Source of the DNA: Lethocerus indicus
Lineage: Eukaryota; Arthropoda; Insecta; Hemiptera; Belostomatidae
NCBI GenBank assembly: GCA_019843655.1
Contig: JACDQD010000007.1
Location: 25,748,365-25,812,364 of the forward strand
Direction of reading: 5' to 3'
Length of the DNA stretch: 64,000 nucleotides
Shown: in pieces, positions 1-14,386 of the stretch
Numbering within the stretch: position 1 is the stretch's first letter
Layout of the letters: the number at the start of each line of letters is the position of its first letter
Notes under the pieces: model-generated
The model's input: only the letters and a program-made list of their open reading frames with translations
Database searches by the model: none
Told to the model about the DNA's origin: nothing
Position numbers and translations under genes: made by a program

Positions 1-1172
1 ATATATATATATATATATGGATTGTTTTATTTTGACACTTGCGCAGCCATATTTGTTTATTGTAAATGGTGGTTTACAATATAATATAATCAGCATTTAC
101 AATTTATATTTGATTATATTAATGTTCAATTATTATTATTATCATTAATTGTTCAATGATGAGTTCAAAGAAAGAAAACAAATCAATAAATGAAAATCAG
201 ATATCGCGTGATAAATTCAAATGTTAATTTTAAAATTAATTTGCTTAATATATTTACAATATTTTTTTAAAGTAACAGGAGTATTGTTTTCTTTGGTAAC
301 TTGTCTTTTGAGAACAAACATTGAACTTAAGTCCTTATGGAGTTTCAAAGAAATATCCATTCATCTTAAGTTGGTAACAATCTTTAATAAATAAAAATCA
401 ATGAAAATTCGGATACAAATGATTTTTTTCTTAAATAATTTTTGAAAACAAATAAATATATATAGAAAAAATAATGGAATAATTTGGAATAAATGGAGTG
501 GCTAAAAATGGGGAAAATATTTTTCAAGAACTCATCTGGTTATTTTTTGTGTACAAGTACAGGAAAACTAAACACAATTTCAATGCTTGTTTATATGGAT
601 AATGCTGGACTTTGTAGGAACAAAAACAATATTTATGACAATGAAAACTGCAGCAGACACAGTGAATACAAATAACCAATAAATGGAAATTTAATGGTTT
701 AATTGAAATTTATGAATGAAAATGTCAGGCTTATCAAAGTCGACTGCAATTCATTCAAAATGTGAATTCTTACATCGAAACTGATAAACTTATACACGTT
801 CTAAAAGAATAAATATAAAAAATCCAAAGTTAAACCATTTATAACCTGTGAAGAAATCTAAAAACACAAACTGGAATATGTTTCTTAAATATAAATATTT
901 ACTGATTCCAGCAATAGAGAAGAATGATTTTTTTTTTATGAAATTTTCTTCATATAAAACATTAAGCTTATTTTGTTGATTAATTACTGAAACAAACCTT
1001 GTGAAATATATATCACATATAAGTGTGTTTGTGTATTGATTATGATATATACAATGAAAATATCAATATACTAGTTACAGTCTTGAAACAAATTATTTAG
1101 TTTTTGATAAAAAAAGCAAACAAGGAAACTAAATGACACCCAGTTTTAACCATTATATGTATGGATTACTTG

Positions 1173-1232
<60 letters not shown>

Positions 1233-2506
1233 CTAAATATATATACACATACAGAATCTATTTTGTATAAGCTCTGTTAGATATAGATAATAACTCAATG
1301 GAAATTATGAAGTTCAGCCAAGTTTTATTAAAGTGGGATAAATCTAAAACAACTTCACATTTAGGTCATTCCATATGTACATGACATTACTCTGGAACAA
1401 GAACAATATGTATCATGCACTTGAAAGTTATTTTTTTTCAGAAACATTCCAGCAGGCTAACTAAACAAAAGGAAATAAAAATAATTTGAATATAATTAAA
1501 ATTATAACAAATAGTATGAATTATTAATGACATTTAAATATAATCTTTAGTAAATTACAATTAATAAAATAATTAAATCTGAATAAGACAAAAGTGTCTT
1601 AATAACAGCAATTCTCAAAATATTTTAATTACAATTAACATTAAATAAGTTCTGTTATGCTCCATGATAGGATTACACATTTATATGTACAACTAATTCT
1701 ATTCTCTTTAGCGAATTATTAATTTGGCTTTGAAAAGTTTCTATGGACCAAAAACTTCCTGGACTAAAAAACAAGTAAACCCATCTGTGATAAAAACCCA
1801 ATAGAGATAAAACTCATTGAAATATACGTATGAAAAATTGAATGATATTTGACTGATCATAATTCATATTCAATAAATGAAATATTCCGTCATCATCAAC
1901 ATACATAAATATATTTACAATCTCCTCCAATTTTTTTTTCAATATATGTACATGTAAATGTGTATGTACACAAATGTATAATTATGTATAATATATAATT
2001 ATATGTATATATAAAATCACTGTTCTTATGGTTACAAAAGAGGTTGGTTGAAATTGGTAACAATGACACCGGACCACAAAGCCTTGGGATGTTTTTCCCT
2101 TTTTCATACATATTTCTTAATACAAGTATTTTCACAATTTTTTCTTTATAATACAAACGTCTATATATAGATATTTATTTATATTTTCTACACATTCAAT
2201 ACTGCATTTGCAATGAATGATTACTGACGAGAGAAGATATTTTTTCTCAAAAATTGGGGCTTTTTTCAATTAAAAAAAATGTGAATAGTCGTGTCGTTCT
2301 TCTGCACATTGAATAAGATGTAATACAAATGTGCCGACTAATGCCTTTAAAACCATTCATTAATTAAACCATTTTGTCTTTTTATAGTGAAACCTTGTCG
2401 CAGTTCATTTCCAAATCTAAAATTCTTTATTTTCCCTACCGTCATTGTTCTATATATGAACAATGGCGTGTTTTATCTTGTTGAACAGGAGAGACAAAAA
2501 AGGATT
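1..2506. other. WDR44 3' UTR and downstream AT-rich DNA
   Basis: No coding region is recognised here. The stretch next to the WDR44 stop codon is its 3' UTR on the minus strand. A minus-strand AATAAA lies at 2426-2431, about 75 bases past the stop, and another AATAAA-like motif lies near 2173. The rest is AT-rich with dinucleotide AT runs at 1-18 and about 1175-1224. Short open frames at 493-675 and 1896-2156 have no recognisable domain and the composition of the surrounding non-coding DNA, so I do not call them genes. Confidence 0.6.
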
Positions 2507-5069
2507 TTAAGCAAGGGCCGAAGCCGGTAGTGAACTGTGCTTTGGTTTAGTTTTGTTGATGAATACCTTGATGGCTCCGTTGAAATCTGCAGAGACAAGG
2601 ACATAGCCCGTGGTCGGAGCAGAGGTGGTGGAGCTTGAGCTGTGTATCGAGCCTGTACCGTCGATACCAGCTCCGGCAGCTTCCAGTTCATCAATCTGCT
2701 TCATTATCACATCGGGATTCGGCGAGAACACAGCGCAAGTCACTACTGCATTGTGCACTTTGATACCCTCCCAGTAGTCGTTGCGGTCGCGTCTGACCGA
2801 AGTGAACTTCGAATAGTCGTGATTGCTCTTCCATATGTAGATGTACTGGTTCTCCGAGCCGCTGACAATGTACTTACCGTCGTGGCTGAACGATGCCTTG
2901 ATCTGACTGCTCATGTTGACGTAGCCCTTGTACTTGCACGAGAGGTTGAGGTCGCGCAAGTCGTAGAGGCGGATCCGGCTGTCGTTGGAAGTGACGAGGA
3001 TCTTGTCCTGTCCAGGCATCGGCTCTATGCCGCTGATCTTGCACCCGGTAGAATTTTTGCCCCTCGTTGACCTGACGTGGATCTGGGTGTAATATGTCAG
3101 CTGTTCGGTGTTGTAGAATATACAGCGCCCGTCGTATGACCCGACCACTGCAAATTTCCCATTCTGTAAAATATGAGTCTTGTTTAAAACCAGAAATATA
3201 GTCAAATTGAGGATCCTTAAAATAGAAAAAAAGGGAACTAAATGGATTATCTCTAGATAGGATATAAAGAGATGACACCAATCTTATTTCGATTAGTATG
3301 ATGACATGCAAACTATCATGAAAAGCTGGCCCTACTCACTACAATAATCAAAACAATAGGTTAATGGGATAAAAATATATTAGCTGCTGATGGTCTAATC
3401 CTTTAATTTTAAAATTCTGACTGCCTAACTAGGTACAAATAATACCTGAAATCAATCCCTTTTTTGGCTACAACAATCAATATTATTACAAAAATTGAAA
3501 AAATATATTAAACTCAATAAAGCTTATAAGTTGGAGACTCCAAATAGCAACTTCAATTATGCATATCCTGCTCATAATTAGCTTTTGGACATTGGAAATT
3601 TTTCAACGTCTTTATTTTAACTGACAGTAAATATTTTAAATTAATACCTGACAGAAATTGGCTGATGTAATAAGCTTTGTGGGCCCGTCAAGTTCGTTCC
3701 AGACGGCGACCTTCTTGTCGGGGATGTTCCAGAGCCTGATCTTGCCGTCGAGCGAGCCGCTCAAGAAGTACCTGTCATCCCTCGGGTGGAAGACTATAGC
3801 CGTCACGAACTCAATGTGCTGGAAACAGCAGAGGCACTCCTTCCTCGATATGTGCCACAGGCGGACTGTCTTGTCCATCGAGGACGACAGTATGAAATAG
3901 CTCTTGGACCAGGAGATGTCCAAAAGGACAGAGGTGTGGCCGGAGTAGGTGCAGAACGGCTTGGGCATGAACGGCGCTTTGTCGCTGAGCGCGGTGCCGG
4001 CGGTCTCGGCGCCGCCCATCAGCGAATTCGGATCTTCGGCCGACAGCTGAGAGACAAGAGACTCTTGGGACGGAGTCGGTGAAGCCTGCAATAAAATGAT
4101 GGAGACAAGTTAAAAGGATAGGTCACTAAAGTGGGGGATTATCATTATTATCATCAATATTAGTGTAATTTTAACAAATGTAACTACAACTCTTTAAGAT
4201 TGTGTGTACATTAATGTAAAACAGAACTTTGTATTCAATAAACAACCCTCAAAGGATAGGCAAACAAAGGAGAGGCCACCAAAGTGGGGCATTATCATTA
4301 TTATCATCAATATTAGTGTAATTTTAACAAATGTAACTACAACTCCTTAAGGTTGCGTGTACATTAATGTAAAGCAATAAGCAGCCCTCAAACGAGCTGC
4401 ATTTGCCTCTAGGGATTAAACCCAAAACCAAGAACCAAGGTTTGTAACCACAGCAGTACTATTTTAATGGCATATGCCAGGGGTCATCAATCATAAGCTA
4501 CTGTTATCTTGGGGGGAATATTTTTTATTTTTATATCAGTTGAAAATTAAAACCTACCTACTAAATTTTAATATTTCTTCCAATAAATTTTTCAAACAAC
4601 TTTGGTAGATCCTTGGTCTACATAAATAATGTGAACCATTACAATTATTAATATATGTAGAGCGAAAAACTCTTAATGTATCCTCAAAGATGGAAAACTG
4701 AAAAATTAGAATGTCCTCGGCAACTGGTTTTTTAACCTCAACTTCTGAACTAATTTACTCTTTATCATGAGCTAATTCTCAGTTCTCGTTTGACCAAAAC
4801 ACTTCAACTGTTCGACTCGATAAAATTAGTTCACCAATAGCGGCAGTTAAAAAAAAAAAAAAAGAAAACGGCCGTAGAATAATAAATGTAATTGTAAGGA
4901 GGTAAACCTTTTCGGCATTGTATTTGGTCCTTATGTCCTGAAAGTAGGGGAAGGCGTTGCGCACAACCCAGATCCTGAGCAGCCTGTCCTGTCCGGCTGT
5001 TGCCAGGAGTCTGCCGCACGAAGAGAATTTCATGCACCAAACGGGACCAGTGTGCTCACCAACCAGGTC
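2507..5069 (-). CDS. WDR44: WDR44 WD40 propeller exons (4908-5069, 3648-4085, 2507-3163)
   Basis: The last three exons encode residues about 612-1029. Visible blades: VWCMKFSSCGRLLATAGQD with RLLRIW; LDISWSKSYFILSSSMDK with TVRLWHI; VTAIVFHPRDDRYFLSGSLD with IRLWNI; a divergent blade around GKFAVVGSYDGRCIFYNTEQ; QDKILVTSNDSRIRLYDLRD; KASFSHDGKYIVSGSENQYI with YIWKS; and a last blade ending GYVLVSADFNGAIKVFINK. Introns fall between codons at all three junctions. The stop TAA at 2507-2509 follows a short basic tail, as in the human protein. A serine-rich low-complexity loop (SIHSSSSTTSAPTT) before the last strand is longer than needed for a blade and is probably disordered. Confidence 0.92.
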
Positions 5070-8000
5070 CTATACAACAAACCGAAATAACAATTCAGTT
5101 TTGGTCATATTAAATTACCTGTGTAAACCAAAGCATGATTAAAACAAAAAAAGTTGTTGCATATAATATCCAATAATATTTTTAATATTGTGGTTAGAAA
5201 TAATAATTTATATTATATAAATTAATAATTTATAAATATAATATTAATAAATTCGTATAAATAGAATTTAAATGTGTTAGGGTACCTCTCTGGTCTACAA
5301 TTTTCATTGGAGTCTGTGTTGATAGAATTTCAAAATTTTTCAAATATAAAAACACTTAGGTTAAGAACTAAATATCTACTGTCATATCTGATCATCTAAA
5401 TTCCTTCATAGAGCAGAATCAGAATTTTTTTCCTATTTTACAACTGTGGCCAATTATATGCTTTTGATACAGAGATCGAGAGAGGGTATTTCTCAACGCC
5501 ACGAGCCACTTACAAGTTGAAAATACTTCATTTTTTCTTTAAATACACATGGAAAATATACAAATTTTTTAAATATATGCATGCCAATTTGCAGGAGCCT
5601 TGGATTTCAGAATCAGAATTACTTTTAGCCTTCAATTTTTTAGCATCGATTTGACGGGTTTCTGATTTCATGATTGAAAATCACAATCACGTAAATATTA
5701 TTTGGATATTATATATCAGTTTTTAATGATTTAATGTAGCGAATATATATGCCCACTAATTTAATCCAAAAGATCTACATTCAGTATAAAGAGGTGTGCA
5801 GTCAATGCCATTAAAGTGTATACCTGAACGTGCTGCAAACAATCAAATTCGTAGGGGCCCTTGTGACTGTTTGACGCCTTGAGCTTGACATACTGTTCTC
5901 CCGGCGGTACTGAGGAGGATATGTTTGGGGCGGCTGTTGACGCACCGGCCGTCGACGCCGTCTCCTCGACCACGTCCAGTCCGTCGTCCTTGTTGTGCCT
6001 CGTTATCGTCCTCGCCTTCATCATCGTCTTCCTGACCGTCGAGTCGAGGAACTTCTTGATCTGGGCGGTCTTCCTCCTGAAGCGGCCGACGTCGGCGCCC
6101 TCCTCGCCGGCCGCTCCCGTCGCGCTCGACTTCTTGCTGTCGATCGACTCCTCGTCCGACTCCTTCTCCTTTTCGACGAGACTCGTGTTGCTCACGTACT
6201 CGGACGTCAGACGCATGATGTGCAGCGAAAGTGGGTTGATACACTGAGGCAGTTTGTCTTCGGCGACCGACAGGGGCACTTTCTCGCCCGTATCCAGATT
6301 CAGTACTGTCACCTGCTCTAGAATTTCCTGAATGAAAAGAATCAAAGTTTAAAACTCATTATTTTATTTGACTCAATCTCTTAAGCTCGATTTTATTAAT
6401 TGTATTTAGCGAAAGACACCTCAATAAGAGCGACAAAAAAATAACGTCTATTGCCAAATATCAATTTTATAAAAATGGACATTTATAATTGGTTCAATTA
6501 AATTGTTGTCAAGTGGGATTACCGGCTTAACAGTTCTTTTTTTTCGATTATGTATCTCAAATTACACATATGAGCAGATCTCTATTAATTCCAAGAAACT
6601 CGGATAAAATAAATGCTAACTAGATCGGATGTAGTGTATCCCGAGGCGGATATGGTGTGCTTTCTGAAAGCGTCGTGGAGATGAGCGTGGTGGTGCGGGA
6701 GAAGTGACTGTTCATCTCCCGCTGATCTTCGCCTCTCCCTCGGAGTGTTTCCTCCACCGCCTCCTCCGCCTCCGCCTCCACCGCCCGGAGGGTAAGTGCT
6801 GCTGTTCCTACCGCCTCGGCTTGTCCTCCCTTTCCTCTCGCCACCGTCCTTTAAAAAAAACGGCATACTTGTATCTATTTCATTTTTAATTTTAATAGGT
6901 TACAGGGAGATTTCCCGGGGAAGAAGGATTATCGAAGGCATGATTGCCTGTCATGTTTTAATCTAAACATTACTCCTATTTGGTAGTGTAAGAATGAGCA
7001 TTTATCAATGCATTCTCTAATTAAGTTGAGAATCCTCAATACATAGCCCTAATATTCCTGGCAGTCCCTGAAAGTGTAAACTATTAATTCTCGTATATAA
7101 TTAGCCTTTTAATACAAAGTGAAAAGAACATTACTGTGAATAAACGTTTATTTCGATAGTTACAATTAGCTACTCAAAAATAACGGAAATTCCAATGAGA
7201 AAAAAATCATTTCACTAAGTTCATTTGTGCCCATTAAATATTGAATTAATTTCTTGTAATAACATGTATTAAACATGTTAGATATTTAAAAACAAACTGT
7301 TATATGTGAAGTTTTCATAAGGAAAAAATTCAATATTTAAATAGATTAAGATAGGACTGACCTTATAATAACAATTATTAGACTAAAGTAAAACAAGACA
7401 CTGTCTCAATTAAGACAATAATATAACAATATATGTTTCGCTATAATAACAACAGTGCAATATAAATAATAATTATGTGCTATAGAGATTAATTAGAATA
7501 GGGCCAAAGCTGCAGAGGAAACATTTGAACAAACAATTTAGACCATCACCGGAAGCACATTAATTTCTCTTCAAGCATACATTCAAACCCTTCATTTGCA
7601 CATTTGTTTAAGTTTTAGAGTTCCAAAAGAGCAGATTTATTTTTCTGGCAGCCTGCCATGAATATCCAGAACAGAAGTATTGATCTGTTAAATGAATCTG
7701 CAATTCTCTCTCTCTCTCTCTCTCTCTGAAAATGGCCAGTAGCCAGGACTAAGTGCACATATCCATTGGGTCACACTAAACAATTCAAAATAACAAGAAG
7801 GCTTTCGGACTTTCGAAAAAGAAATAATAAAGAAGTCATACAATTACCGGACAGACAACAGGGGAGTGACAATTTGTAAAAAAGAGGTAGTCTATCTAAA
7901 TCCAAATTCCAAAGAAGAGGAAAAGACAATAGGTATTAATGAAGAAAGCTAAAACCATCTACAAAAGTTTCCCATACAAATTTTTTTCCAATACCAAGTC

Positions 8001-11000
8001 TTAAAACAAAATTTTAATATACTTGTTGGAAAAATGCCTCTAACTACAAAAACTATATATGGGTAACACTAAAATGTAGAGGGGTGGGAAGGGCCAATAA
8101 CATGTGGCATGCTTCATTTGAAATATTACTTTTCAGGAATTTAGATGCAAGGTACAAAAATGTTATTTGCTGTTAATACTAATTATGTTTAATGAATTTA
8201 GATAGACAAAATTATATTGATTATTTTTATACAAAATTAAAGAGTGGGCATTTAAATTGCAGGTATACTTATTTGTTTATAATTTATACAATTGATAATT
8301 TTATTTTTATTGCAGTGTTCAAAAGAAAAGCATTAGTCCAAGATGGCATACAGTCAAATGCAGACAATTGGAATGCATAAAGGGGTACTTTGATATATTT
8401 AAATAGATGTAATAATTTTAAAATTCTAAAGTATATTCATACTTGGAAATAAACAGACTGTAATTCTATTCTGATAGCACGATGCTAACTATTCCAGTGT
8501 ATAATCCAAGAAGATTCGATATTGCATGCTGCATCATATGGAAAATATTGAAAAACAAGTTGGCATTCAAAGGTTTTAAGAGTTATAAAAGACAATCGCT
8601 GAAGAATGGGCGGGTAAATAGGCACAAAGAATGCAACATGTAGGATATAAAACACTGAGGGGCTCTGTATGATTTTCAATTTTAGGCCAAGTTCACATTA
8701 AGATTTAGATTGTTTAAATACTTTAAATTTTTAAATACTGCTGATGATAAAAAGCTCAAATCGGTTAATATTCTCTCATTACTTTCAGATAACATCTCCA
8801 CTGTGAGTAATGAGGGTTAATGCCTATGTATTCTGCTCTGAATGAACATGTATGGAGGATTAATTTGTACATGGTACTGGACATGGGCTAAAAAGTTAAT
8901 TTTTAGGTTAGGCATTTGAACAGAAAATTATTGTATATACATGCTCAATAGATAGCAATTAGAACTAAAACCCATCACAGAGACCCCTCAACTATAGAAA
9001 GGACGAACAATAAATACAACAGCAGTAGTGGGTTGCTGAAGAACTAGGAAGGAAAAAGTAATAGAGATGAGTGGTATTTGTACACTGTTAATTGTTACCT
9101 GAGGTTTAACAACATATTGTCCTTTAGTTGCCGAACTAATGTCTAAAGAGTGTTCAAATTCTCTAGTTAAAGATTCGATTGTACTTGCTGGACTTGGAAG
9201 TGTTGACTGGCCATATGATTGGTCTTCGACACTCGCACTCTGCAATATTTAAACTGTATCAGAACATTCAGAGTTGTTTTATAACTCCGGCTAACTGTTT
9301 ACCTGAAAATGTTTGCCATCGCCCCGGATAATTGTTTGTTGCATTGTTTAGAAGTAGTATAGTTTTGTTTCATCAAAAAATTTTCATACACAATTCATGA
9401 TGATGAAAAAACCAAAACCAGACTACTCACAGGTTAAATGTATTAGCTGCAACACCAAACCATTCGGATGATATCAAACCCTTAAATACCAGTTTTCTAA
9501 CATTTTTCATATTTTAAGATAAAAATAAATAAATATGTACTAAAATAATAAAGTGAACAAATAATTAAAACTAAATAAATCTGAAGTTACAAATAAACAA
9601 CATAATACAACAGGATTTTTTCATGTCCAAATAAACCACCATTTTTTCATGTAGAAGTAAAAAACCAAGAACTTTTTAAAACTGACACATCCTCAATGTG
9701 ATCAAACCGAAGTAAAATAAAGATATGGCAAATGGAGGTTTTTTAAATTTCAAATGACAAAAGTAGTTGAAACCTAAAAAAAAATTAGCAAAATACAATT
9801 CCTCTTGCAGGAAGAAATATGTGGGGAATATTCATATCAAGACTTGATCCACTATCAGTTATAAAAAAGTCCAAACATCCTTGTTTGGTTTATCAATACA
9901 GAATTTAATCTACAAATGTGCCATATGAGCCTTCCCTATTGGATTTGTCTGCACACAATATAAAAACAAAATAATTATCGACGCAAAAATAAATAAATCC
10001 TGATATCAATCTGTCGAAATGTACTAAAATGCACTGATTTTGAGAATGCCTCCAGCAATGATGAATCATTGGTAACAACCCTGTATCATAACTGTAAACC
10101 AAGGATTGGTGGCAAACTGGAGTCGAACCAGCTATTTTCAGTATTTAATCTGGTCGTGTTAACATCTCCAACCTCTGAGCGACCATCCCCTTCCCTTTTA
10201 CTTCTAATCTCAGACTGTTAAATTAATGAAATCACATATTTCATGTTAAAACTCACCATTTTTAAGTAAAATAAGATTTTACTTTTTTCAACACAATAAC
10301 ATTTGAAATATTGATCAATAACTTGCGCAAAATAAATATTACTTTATGCTAAGCCCTTCAACACTGCACTTGATATTCATTAATAAATTAAACGTGTATA
10401 ACTTCCAGAGTTATAAATTCCTTTTTTAAGTGAGTCCAAGAGCTAAAAGTAAATGTATCAAAGGAGTCAACTTTCATGCAGATTTTATTCAAACATTTCT
10501 GAGAATGCATGTCCCAAGTTCGCAAGATTGTATTCCCAAGAAAGGTGTTCTGAAAATGAATAATGTGAAGTCCGACAAAGTGAGATCGATTCTGATAACA
10601 AATATAAATGATAGTGAAAATGATGGACCCATATAAGTTATACTATAGTGGTAAACCAGAGTTAAAGGAATAATTATTTTAATTTTAATGTATTATATAG
10701 GGGGGGGGGGCTAGTTACTCACAAGGATATGAAATATCTCTCGATGATTTTTCTTGATTGCTTTGCTCTAAGCCACACTGGTTTCGGCTTCTGTCAATTG
10801 CCAGTCATTGATATAAGTGTTCCACATGTCGGCTTGCCTATGTAGCCGTTCAGCACTGTTGCAGATAAGCCCAAAACAGTCTGGCTTAGGGGAAAACTTG
10901 TGGGAGAAAAATAACTGAAGGACGGGGATGCTTCCAGTACATTTTTTGGGTCTCGTTTCACTCACCTTTGTCAATTTGGGGACCTGGTCCGGCGGAAGAG

Positions 11001-14000
11001 AAAGTGTTGACGGCGGGTGGAGAGTCGACGAGCACGACGAAGACATCTTGTTCTTTTTCCGCCTCCTGGGCGGTGCGACCGGTATCCCTCCGTCGGCCAT
11101 TGAGGCAGGGCCCGAGGCCATCGTCGTTATTGCGGTCGACGATGGCGCCAGTGTGACGCCCACCGCACTCGTGTGGTTCGCCTTAGTGCTCGCTATCACG
11201 TCAGGCTCCTGCAGCGTCACTATGACCGGCTGCTGCTGTTGCTCCTTCTTGTCTCCGCCGCCGCAATCGCCGTTGTTATTGCTCTGGCTTCCCGATTCGT
11301 GGCCTCCGTTGTCTTCCCTGATCTCGGGATGACTCCTCAACGTGCTCGTCGACCCGCTCGGAGAACTACTTATTGTTGATTCTCTCGGGAAGGTGTAAGC
11401 TGCTGCTGCTGTTACACATAGACATTATTCTATTATGTAGTTAAAAGAGGAGATTGCTTTAAAGATATACCCTTGAGAATTGATGAGGATCATCATTTGC
11501 TTGGGCAGATTCGAACCACTGGTCCCTACAGACGCATTCCCCAACGCCCTGAGCCAGGATGGCCCTAGATATTAATTTAAAACTGGTTTTCTATTGTTAT
11601 TAATAATTAAGAATACTTACTAAATGTCAACCATATCAACCTGTTATGCAAAGACCATTCTGAAATATACAACTGAAGAGTAACTAAAGAAAAATCTCCC
11701 TACACTGGTATACCAGCATATTTAAATAAAACTGTTGAAATTGTGATTTTTGAAAATTAGCAAACAAGAGATCAGGTTTTTATTTTTCCTGCTTATTTAT
11801 TTGTTGTATTGGGATAAAATAATTGAGAAAAAACAAAATTGATAACTTTTATAAAGGAAAAATATAAGTGCTTAATGTGGAATCATAGTCATATCTATGT
11901 AGTTAAAACTCATTCATTGAAGAGGAGATTGCTTTAAAGATATACCAAGTTATAAGGTAGTCATATCATTGATGTAAAGACAACATTATATTGCTAGACA
12001 AAGGAAAAGTGAATTAAAATTAACTTGAAACAAAACTTATTAAATATACACTAGCAATTTAAAATTAAATATTATCTTTTAAATAGCCTGAAACCTGCTG
12101 GCAAATAAACAGAGCTATATAAAAAAATATCTATTTTCAATAACAGAATTAAGTAAAAATTTTAGAAAGACATTTTAGTAAGACATTTTAATGAGAATAA
12201 ATATAAATAATCTTTTTGAACGAGATGAAAATTAGTATTTGGTCATACTCAACTGTTTAATATGGGTCTAAATTTTAATGAAAATACTTTTCTTCTGATA
12301 ATCTAAGTCTAAGAATTACAAACTATATGTAGAAACATACATATGTTTATTGAAAGTATGAACACAGGAAAGGTTCAATGGTGTTCTGAGGCAAATTTGC
12401 TTAATATACATTGTGACATCAGCTTTATTGTACAATTATCTCAATTCTCTTCAATATTGCCTTGGAAAGCACATTCTTCATATACATTTGCTTACCATTC
12501 AAAAAGACCTATATTGTTGGAAGATTTTTATATTTGCATTAATTGTTGTACAAGAACAAAGGGATTAAAAATAACCATTTAATTGACAACTCTAACAAGA
12601 CTAGACAACGAATTTAATACAATTAAATTGCTTAATTGCTTAATACAATAAAATATTTGTAAGTGAAGTTAGGTTCTTTGCACAATTTTTCAAATAATAT
12701 AATGTTAATAAGGAAAACTTGTAGTATACACTGAACAGGAGAGGTTACATTGAGAATACACTCAGTATTCAGAGTATACTCAGAATTGATTGATAAATAA
12801 GAGTTAAAAATGAAGTATCGAAGGAGTCCCCCAGCGTATTATCAATTTAGATAAGACAATATTAGACAGATCCAATTTTCAATTAAAATATCATTATTCT
12901 CATTTAATTATTGAAGGGCCAAAGTGGAAGAATATTTACAGTTATAGGTTAAGAGATTGTCTGATAATTAGTAGTATTCACTTATTAAATCTATCTATGA
13001 AATTTGAAACCTTAGTTAAACAAGTCGCAATCAGAAGATTGACCTGATATCAAGTGTTACGTTTAATGTTTCATTATCTTATTTAAAATTCGAAAGACTT
13101 CCTCATTATTCACGTTGTTCATTATATTTATGAGTGCGCTGTTAAGTGAATGAAAATGAATATACAGTATAAATGATATGATACTATATATTCCAGGTTC
13201 AATGCTGTACTATATGACAATGGTATTAGCTGTATAATATTATTACGAAGTGTTCATTATAAAAAATAATCGGACCAAATAAAAATGTATACTTGCCGAC
13301 ATCCTGGGAGGTGCTCAATATGCGGACCCTGCCGAGTGAGGTAAGGCTGTGTAGGGAGAGGGCGTCATGCTCGATGATCCTGAAGGGGTGGCTGGACCTG
13401 TTGCCGCCGGCTACGAGGCCTCCGCCGGAGCTGCCGCCCTGGGGGAACACCCCGTCCAGGGATGAGGTCTGACTGCCCGTCGGCGAGTAGCTGCTCCCTC
13501 CGCCACCGCCGCCTCCCCTCCCACCACCGCCACTTCCGAGCCCCTCTTCGTCTTCGGTCTGCATGCGGGCACGAACCTCCCGCAGCTTGCTACGACTGTT
13601 CTGACTTTTCTCAAACCCCTTAAAAAGAAAAGAAATGTACTTTAATACACCTGTTTTGTGGTCTGCGACGGGTTGGAATACCGTAGGTTCGTGGTGTTTC
13701 TGTCTCCTCTCTCTCGCCGGTTTGGTCTTTTGCTAGACCGGTTTCGGCTGCTCGCCATCTTCAGTAGCGGTATTAGTCACTGCTGGCACCTTGGATGTTT
13801 TTGTTTATGTTTCACTTGTACAGTACAAGTGAAAGTAACAGGTGCCTAGTAAGAGGATGCCCAAAAAACATCCAAAGTGCCAACAGTGACTAATACCGCT
13901 ACTGAAGATGGCGAACAGCCGAAACTGGTCTAGCAAAAGACCAAACCAGCGAGAGAGAGGAGACAGAAACACCACGAACCTACGGTAAAAGAAATATACA

Positions 14001-14355
14001 TTAAGACTGACTTTACCGTATGCTGTGTCCTAGTTGTCGCTATTAGATTTTTTAAAAAATGAACTGTATTGGTTGTATCACACAAGAAAATACATTTAAT
14101 CAAATTTAAAATGACAAATCATATTTTATTATAAAATAATAAATCCATTCATCATACCTAACTTTCATAATAATTTGTACTAAGAGATCAAAGGTACTTA
14201 ATTCTAACAAATTTACAGGAATCAGTAAATTTTAATAGACTGTTTGAAAATTTGCTGGTTATTCTACTTTCTGAAATCAATGACTACTTTATCTGGCTAC
14301 TTAATGTCAGTAGTAAAACTGTTGGCTGTTATATATATATATATATATTATATAT

Positions 14356-14386
<31 letters not shown>

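Noticed and set aside
10105..10192. A functional tRNA gene
   Set aside because: The A and B boxes are good, but I could not fold an anticodon arm and matching acceptor stem; a SINE head or pseudogene fits better.
11399..11411. CAG run as the start of WDR44 exon 4 coding for serine or glutamine
   Set aside because: Every AG in the run gives the wrong phase with the upstream exon and a stop, whereas the AG at 11384-11385 after a pyrimidine tract keeps the frame.
13860..13960. Hammerhead ribozyme in the foldback element (CTGAAGA ... CCGAAAC)
   Set aside because: CUGANGA and GAAA are present, but stem II needs an extra unpaired base and the UH cleavage site closing stem III is not found, so the core is not canonical.
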